Made by a program: the position numbers and the translations under genes | The notes under the pieces: generated by a model | What the model saw: the letters and a program-made list of their open reading frames with translations, nothing else | What the model was told of the DNA's origin: nothing | Databases searched by the model: none | Origin: JAPPLB01 sp965208945 | GTDB taxonomy: Bacteria; Acidobacteriota; Terriglobia; Bryobacterales; UBA6623 | DNA length: 64,000 nt | Assembly: GCA_965208945.1 (NCBI GenBank) | Contig: OZ242366.1 | Location: forward strand, 2,976,001 to 3,040,000 | Direction of reading: 5' to 3' | Shown: one piece after another, positions 59,973-64,000 of the stretch | Numbering within the stretch: the first letter of the stretch is position 1 | How the letters are laid out: each line of letters opens with the position of its first letter

Positions 59973-60836
59973 ATGCCTTCTGTTCGTGATGAGTATCGCT
60001 TCGACGAACTGACCTGGCCCGAGGTCAACGAGGCCGTCGATCTGGGCAAGATCCCGATCATCCCGACCGGCTCGGTCGAGCAGCATGGCCATCATTTGCC
60101 GCTGAAGGTCGATCATCTTTGCGCCAACGCGGTGGCGACGGCAGCGGCGCGGCTGCGGCCGGAGATCAGCCTCGTTCTTCCTCCGGTGAGCTATGGCTAC
60201 GTCCACCACGTGATGGACTTCCCGGGCTCGATCAACATTCACTTCGAGCACTTCATCCAGTTCGTGCTCGACATCTGCAAGAGTTTGGCCTACCACGGGT
60301 TCAAGAAGATGGTGATCGTCAACGGACACGGCTCGAACGGCCCGCTGGTGGACCTGGCGGCGCGGCGGCTGGTTGTCGAGACGGACGCGCATTGCGTCTT
60401 CTGCAACTGGTGGCAGTTGCTGCAGGTGGATCCGGAGTTTTCGTCGCGGTGGCGTGAGAGCGTGTTTCCGGGCGGCTGCGCTCATGCGGGGGAGCTGGAG
60501 ACATCCATGCTGCTGCACCTGGCCCCGGAGAGCGTGCGCGCGGACAAGATCAAGAGCGAAATTGCGAAGACGAACAAGCGTGGATCGAGGTTCACCTACA
60601 CCGATCTGTTCGGCAGCGGCGCGGTCGGCGACGTACAGTGGACGAGCCAGTACAGCGACAGCGGCGTGATGGGCGAGGCCGAGAAAGCCACGGCCGAGAA
60701 GGGCAAGCTTTGCCTCGAGGAAGCGAGCCGCAACCTCAGCGATTACATCGCCGAGTATCACGCTCGAGAGATCGAGCCCCGCGTGCGGCATCAGGGCAGT
60801 GAGCCGACGTTCCCCCTGTCATTTCCTACGGATTAA
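59973..60836 (+). CDS. Creatininase family amidohydrolase
   Basis: 287 residues. Creatininase fold motifs are IPTGSVEQHGHHLPLKVDHLCA (Glu/His/Asp metal ligands), PPVSYGYVHHVMDFPGSI, KMVIVNGHGSNGPLVDLAARR and DAHCVFCNWWQLL, then GGCAHAGELETSMLLHLAP (second metal site). Members hydrolyse creatinine or act in riboflavin/F420 or mycofactocin-type maturation; the role here is open. ATG at 59973; no neighbour suggests a pathway. Confidence 0.9.
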   Translation: MPSVRDEYRFDELTWPEVNEAVDLGKIPIIPTGSVEQHGHHLPLKVDHLCANAVATAAARLRPEISLVLPPVSYGYVHHVMDFPGSINIHFEHFIQFVLDICKSLAYHGFKKMVIVNGHGSNGPLVDLAARRLVVETDAHCVFCNWWQLLQVDPEFSSRWRESVFPGGCAHAGELETSMLLHLAPESVRADKIKSEIAKTNKRGSRFTYTDLFGSGAVGDVQWTSQYSDSGVMGEAEKATAEKGKLCLEEASRNLSDYIAEYHAREIEPRVRHQGSEPTFPLSFPTD

Positions 60837-60844
60837 CCGGCGCC

Positions 60845-61037
60845 TAACCTGCCTTTCTCACCACCCGACGGTCGAAGCACACGATAAAAAGGCCGTGATT
60901 CGTGTTTCGTGACTCGTGATTCGTGAAAAACCTTAAAGGCCGTGTTGCGCACGCCTTTTTCCTCCGCCCGGCTCGCGCCTCGTCCTGACGGCCCTCTCAC
61001 GCACTTCGCCTCGCCGCGTGGTGAGAAATGCAGGCTA
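60845..61037 (+). repeat. Rep183 copy 20 (type B, short)
   Basis: 193 bases from TA to TA. TAACCTGCCTTTCTCACC, AAAAAGGCCGTGATTCGTG with heptamers GTGATTC, GTGTTTC, GTGACTC, GTGATTC, AACCTTAAAGGCCGTG, the linker and the standard right end. It carries the A outer base on the left but C/T on the right. Confidence 0.92.
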
Positions 61038-61043
61038 ATATAT

Positions 61044-61069
61044 TTGACGCCGCGGCACGAATATATATA
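61044..61069 (+). promoter_or_regulatory. Candidate promoter for the RND efflux operon
   Basis: TTGACG at 61044-61049 followed by an AT-only run (ATATATATAT, 61061-61070) containing TATATA at 14-base or TATATC at 16-base spacing. It lies seven bases after Rep183 copy 20 and about 100 bases before the first gene, in the only strongly AT-rich stretch of this end. Confidence 0.4.
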
Positions 61070-61169
61070 TCCCTGTTCTCTACTATTTTTTGTTGAGTGT
61101 TTTTCTGTTGGGGCCTGGAGGCCTCATGACGGCGTGATGCTCAGAGAACCGCCGGCAAGGAGGAAACAG

Positions 61170-62495
61170 ATGGCGAAAAGGATTGCAGTCGTTACCACGC
61201 TTGTCTTGGCAAGTCTGACGCTGGGCCTGCGTGCTCAGCCCCTGCCCGATACTCTTGAACTCGACCAGGCCATCGCGATTGCATTATCACGGCACGGCGA
61301 CTTGGACGCCGCCCGGGCCGCGATCGAAGCGCGCGTCGGCCGGGTACGGCAAGCCGGGTTCTCCCCAAACCCGGTGTTCTATTCGCAGACGGAGAACTGG
61401 CGGTTCTACGGCAACCCGGGGTTTTCGGCAGTCCGCGATCTTGACATTTTTGCGTGGGTGAGCATTCCGATCGAGACTGCGAGCAAGCGGAGGCGGCGCG
61501 TCGATCTCGCCGAGGCCGATGAACGCATCGCAGAGCACGAACGCCAACTGCTTGCCTGGAGGATTCGCCAGAGCGTCAAGAAGGCTTATTGGAGAGCTCT
61601 GGCCGCCGTCAACGACGTAAAGATGCTGGTGCGCAGCCGAGAAATCCTGCAACGCCTGGAAAACTACCACGAAGTGCGCGTGCGGCTGGGTGCAATGGCT
61701 GAGGTGGACTTGATCAAAGTTCGAGTCGAAGCCGGGAGGGCGGCACTGGATCTCTCCGGCGCCGAGATGAAAGTCAGCCGCGCCAAGATTGCGTTGCTCG
61801 AGACGATGGGGACGTCGGAGTTGAACACCGATTTCGAGCTGCGGCAGCCGGACGCACGGCCAGTCAACGTAAGCTGGAACGATGGACAGACCACTCAACA
61901 GAGCGTGGAGAAGGCGTTGGCGCATCGAGTGGAGATTCTACTCGGCCGGGCCCACGTGGGTCGTGCCCGTGCCAATGTAGAATTACAACAGTCTCTGGCG
62001 CGGCCCGATGTGACTCCTTATCTTGGTTACAAGCGGACCAACAGGTTCAACACAATCATTGCCGGGTTTTCGATCCCGTTACCGGTTCGAGATAAGAACA
62101 CGGGTAGTATCGAAGAGGCTTTGGCCGAGGTTCGCCGCCGGAAAGCGGCTCTGAGAGCATCGGAAGCGCGCATTCACGCGGAGGTGGCAGCAGCGGTTGA
62201 GACGGTGCGGAGGCGCTCGGATCTATTGCGCTCGATGGAGACCGGCACGCTCGTACGCGCGCAGGAGACGGCTCAGATCGCGCTCGCCGCTTATCAAGAA
62301 GGCGGGGTTGAGCTACTCGATGTGCTTGACGCCCAGCGCGCCCATAACGAGATCAGCTTGTTCTACTCGCAATTATTATTCGATTACCAATTGAGCTGGG
62401 TAGACCTGGAGACCGCCACGGGCACACCGAATCTGTCGCTATCCTCGGAGAGGACCCAAACAGCGGTGACGCGTTCTGGCATAACGATCCAGTGA
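61170..62495 (+). CDS. TolC-like outer-membrane factor of an RND efflux system (CusC/CzcC type)
   Basis: 441 residues. Signal peptide (VVTTLVLASLTLGLRAQ) and two outer-membrane efflux protein repeats of long helices (AIALSRHGDLDAARAAIEARVG; RVRLGAMAEVDLIKVRVE, then second repeat RVEILLGRAHVGRARANVELQQ; AYQEGGVELLDVLDAQRAHNEI). It forms the trimeric exit duct. The ATG at 61170 has AAGGAGGAAACAG upstream. The stop overlaps the adaptor start (GTGA), so the operon is coupled. Confidence 0.93.
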   Translation: MAKRIAVVTTLVLASLTLGLRAQPLPDTLELDQAIAIALSRHGDLDAARAAIEARVGRVRQAGFSPNPVFYSQTENWRFYGNPGFSAVRDLDIFAWVSIPIETASKRRRRVDLAEADERIAEHERQLLAWRIRQSVKKAYWRALAAVNDVKMLVRSREILQRLENYHEVRVRLGAMAEVDLIKVRVEAGRAALDLSGAEMKVSRAKIALLETMGTSELNTDFELRQPDARPVNVSWNDGQTTQQSVEKALAHRVEILLGRAHVGRARANVELQQSLARPDVTPYLGYKRTNRFNTIIAGFSIPLPVRDKNTGSIEEALAEVRRRKAALRASEARIHAEVAAAVETVRRRSDLLRSMETGTLVRAQETAQIALAAYQEGGVELLDVLDAQRAHNEISLFYSQLLFDYQLSWVDLETATGTPNLSLSSERTQTAVTRSGITIQ

Positions 62496-63775
62496 AGATA
62501 TTTCGGTGGAAGCCGGTGACTCAGCGAACTTGTGAGCCTGGAATCCGGGGAGTATTCCCGCCAGCGGCAGCGGCGGTTCTGATGATGGCGTTGGCCGGAT
62601 GTTCGCAACCGGCGCCCGAAACGGAGCAAACCGAAACGGAGGCTGCTGCCGACTCGGGTTTGATACGCCTGGACCCGGAGGCGATTCGGATCGCCAACAT
62701 CAGGCTCGGTGACGTGGAAATTCGAAAACTCGAAGTGGACCTGCAGGTATCGGGGCGGATCACGGTGAACGAGAACGCTACCGCGCGCGTGGGTTCGTTG
62801 ACCGAAGGCGTCGTAGTCGGGTGTTGCGAGCCGGTTGGCATGGATGTCGAAAAAGGACAGGTGCTGGCGCGTCTCCACAGCCACGAGATCCATGATGCTG
62901 AAGCTTCCTACTGGCAAGCCAGGGCCGAGCTGGAACGACGGCAGACGGAGTTGAAATTCTCTGAGGAATCTTACAAGCGGGCTTCGCGCCTTCACGAGTT
63001 GAAGGCCGGCTCGCTGCAACAGGTGCAGGAGGCTGAAACGAAGTATCGCAGCGCTGAGAAATTTCTCGAAATCTCCAAGGCCGAAGTAGAGCGTACCGAG
63101 AACCACCTGCGCTACTTGGGCCTTACTCCCGAGCTGCTGCCGGGAGCGGCCGACGAGCACGCCGTCAAAGGCCGCGACGCGCATGAGGCGGTGCACTTGA
63201 TCGAGGTGCGCGCCCCTGTTTCGGGCACCATTATCGAGCGCATGGTTAGTCCAGGAGCCGTGGTTGCGCCGTCGGATTCCCTATACGTCATCAGCGACTT
63301 GAGGAGCCTGTGGGTGATTGCTCAGGTCCCCGAGCAGCATCTCTCTTCGATACGCCGGGGACGGGCTGTGGAAGTGTCGGTCCGGGCTTACCCCGGACAG
63401 ACTTTTCCGGCTCGCATCGCCTACATCGGTGATGCACTTGATCCGGAGACACGAACCGTTCAGGTGCGCTGCGAGTTGAGCAACCCCGGACGGAAGCTCA
63501 AGACCGAGATGTTCGCGACGCTCACTCTACAGGGCGGGGACGGTACGGAAGCGGTCGTAGCACCGCTTGCGGCGCTACAAAACGTGGATGGGCAAGAGAT
63601 CCTGTTCGTGCCGGAGGGAGAGAATTCCTTTCGAGCACGCCGGGTCCAACCCGGCCGGCACTCCGATTCCGTTGTCGAAATCGTGAGCGGGCTACAGGCA
63701 GGCGAGAAGGTGGTGGACTCCGGCGCCTTTTATCTCAAGTCCGAGTTGCTAAAAGCCCAATTGATCGAAGAGTAG
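62492..63775 (+). CDS. RND efflux periplasmic adaptor (CusB/CzcB type), lipoprotein
   Basis: 427 residues, GTG start. N-terminal hydrophobic segment with lipobox (AVLMMALAGC). Barrel-sandwich hybrid (VSGRITVNENATARVGSLTEGVVVG and IEVRAPVSGTIIERMVSPGAVV), an alpha-hairpin (residues about 145-215), a beta-barrel domain (AYPGQTFPARIAYIGDALDPETRTVQVRCE) and the membrane-proximal domain. It bridges the inner and outer membrane parts. Heavy-metal efflux is suggested by overall type, though no Met-rich metal site is seen. Confidence 0.93.
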   Translation: MKIFRWKPVTQRTCEPGIRGVFPPAAAAVLMMALAGCSQPAPETEQTETEAAADSGLIRLDPEAIRIANIRLGDVEIRKLEVDLQVSGRITVNENATARVGSLTEGVVVGCCEPVGMDVEKGQVLARLHSHEIHDAEASYWQARAELERRQTELKFSEESYKRASRLHELKAGSLQQVQEAETKYRSAEKFLEISKAEVERTENHLRYLGLTPELLPGAADEHAVKGRDAHEAVHLIEVRAPVSGTIIERMVSPGAVVAPSDSLYVISDLRSLWVIAQVPEQHLSSIRRGRAVEVSVRAYPGQTFPARIAYIGDALDPETRTVQVRCELSNPGRKLKTEMFATLTLQGGDGTEAVVAPLAALQNVDGQEILFVPEGENSFRARRVQPGRHSDSVVEIVSGLQAGEKVVDSGAFYLKSELLKAQLIEE

Positions 63776-63818
63776 CAACCGCTCCGGTTTGGCCGCTGGG
63801 CCCGTCGGTGTCAGAAAC

Positions 63819-64000
63819 ATGCTCAGACGCATCATTGACTACCACCTCGATCACCATTGGGTAGTCGTGTTCGGCTTGGTGGTGCTCGTCATAGCCGGCC
63901 TCAACGCTCTCTACCAGATTCCCATCGACGCTTTTCCGGATCTGACCAACAACCAAGTCACGGTCATCACCGAAGCGCCGGGCATGGCTCCGGTAGAGGT
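63819..64000 (+). CDS. RND efflux inner-membrane pump (CusA/CzcA type), N-terminus only
   Basis: 61 residues to the window edge: MLRRIIDYHLDHHWVVVFG, first membrane segment (VVVFGLVVLVIAGLNAL), then IPIDAFPDLTNNQVTVITEAPGMAPVEV, the signature start of heavy-metal efflux (HME-RND) pumps. The rest is outside the window. Confidence 0.92.
   Translation, partial: MLRRIIDYHLDHHWVVVFGLVVLVIAGLNALYQIPIDAFPDLTNNQVTVITEAPGMAPVE

Noticed and set aside
1843..61037. CRISPR array interpretation of the repeats
   Set aside because: Copies are kilobases apart with genes between them, have no uniform spacers, and no cas gene is present.
1843..61037. Integron attC or classical REP/BIME interpretation of Rep183
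   Set aside because: No integrase or attI, and the units do not follow each coding cassette. The TA flanks, 183-base unit and 20-bp inverted ends do not fit REP hairpins (about 20-40 bases). A non-autonomous MITE-like element fits better, although its transposase is not in the window.

Overview
The window looks like chromosomal DNA of an Acidobacteriota bacterium close to Bryobacterales/Solibacter. The evidence is a high-GC genome, two PSD1/DUF1553 + DUF1501 gene pairs plus a DUF1501 remnant, two large TonB-dependent receptors with carboxypeptidase-regulatory-like N-domains, and a beta-propeller protein ending in a TIGR03437-type domain, which is typical of Solibacter-like Acidobacteria. No phage, plasmid or CRISPR locus is visible.

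Layout. 1-9.5 kb: 5' end of aconitase (minus), amino-acid permease, S15/CocE lipoprotein hydrolase, queA and the first PSD1-DUF1501 pair. 9.7-19.5 kb: amidohydrolase, MATE exporter and two divergent TonB receptors. 19.8-28.4 kb: tRNA-Gln, prfB with its +1 programmed frameshift, an IS1111-type element, lnt, lipA, a SPOR protein and a slipin-NfeD pair. 28.7-31.7 kb: Cys-rich protein, CbiX-like protein, flavin reductase and an IS110-type element. 32-39.9 kb: SDRs, Gfo/Idh/MocA oxidoreductase, cyclophilin, exported methyltransferase, ComM-like ATPase and an interrupted nucleotidyltransferase. 40-50.5 kb: second PSD1-DUF1501 pair, aldehyde dehydrogenase, cytochrome c, glycosyltransferase and two dehydrogenases. 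50.8-60.8 kb: propeller protein, mutL, a penicillin-binding protein, a second identical IS1111 copy and a creatininase. 61-64 kb: a Cus/Czc-type RND efflux operon cut by the window end.

The dominant unexplained feature is a dispersed repeat, here called Rep183. About 20 full or partial copies lie between genes. The standard unit is 183 bp including a TA at each end, with 18-20 bp inverted termini. A second type (B) swaps the central module for a run of 7-bp repeats. Every copy points the same way regardless of gene direction. One copy is nested in another so that keeping a single TA restores exactly 183 bp, and one copy splits a nucleotidyltransferase gene. The ends supply stop codons to several genes and start codons (with a Shine-Dalgarno-like stretch) to at least three.

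Two unrelated IS110-family elements use Rep183 as landing site. Both IS1111 copies sit at exactly the same internal position, and their non-coding end contains two 9-nt segments matching the two halves of that site on opposite strands. The IS110 element sits in the terminal repeat, and its leader can be read as a bridge RNA with a 5' hairpin, a target loop matching the Rep183 terminus, and a donor loop matching the element's own ends. A 38-nt remnant of a related element occupies the same site in a decayed copy. Together these suggest a genome-wide repeat acting as a safe harbour for RNA-guided insertion sequences.
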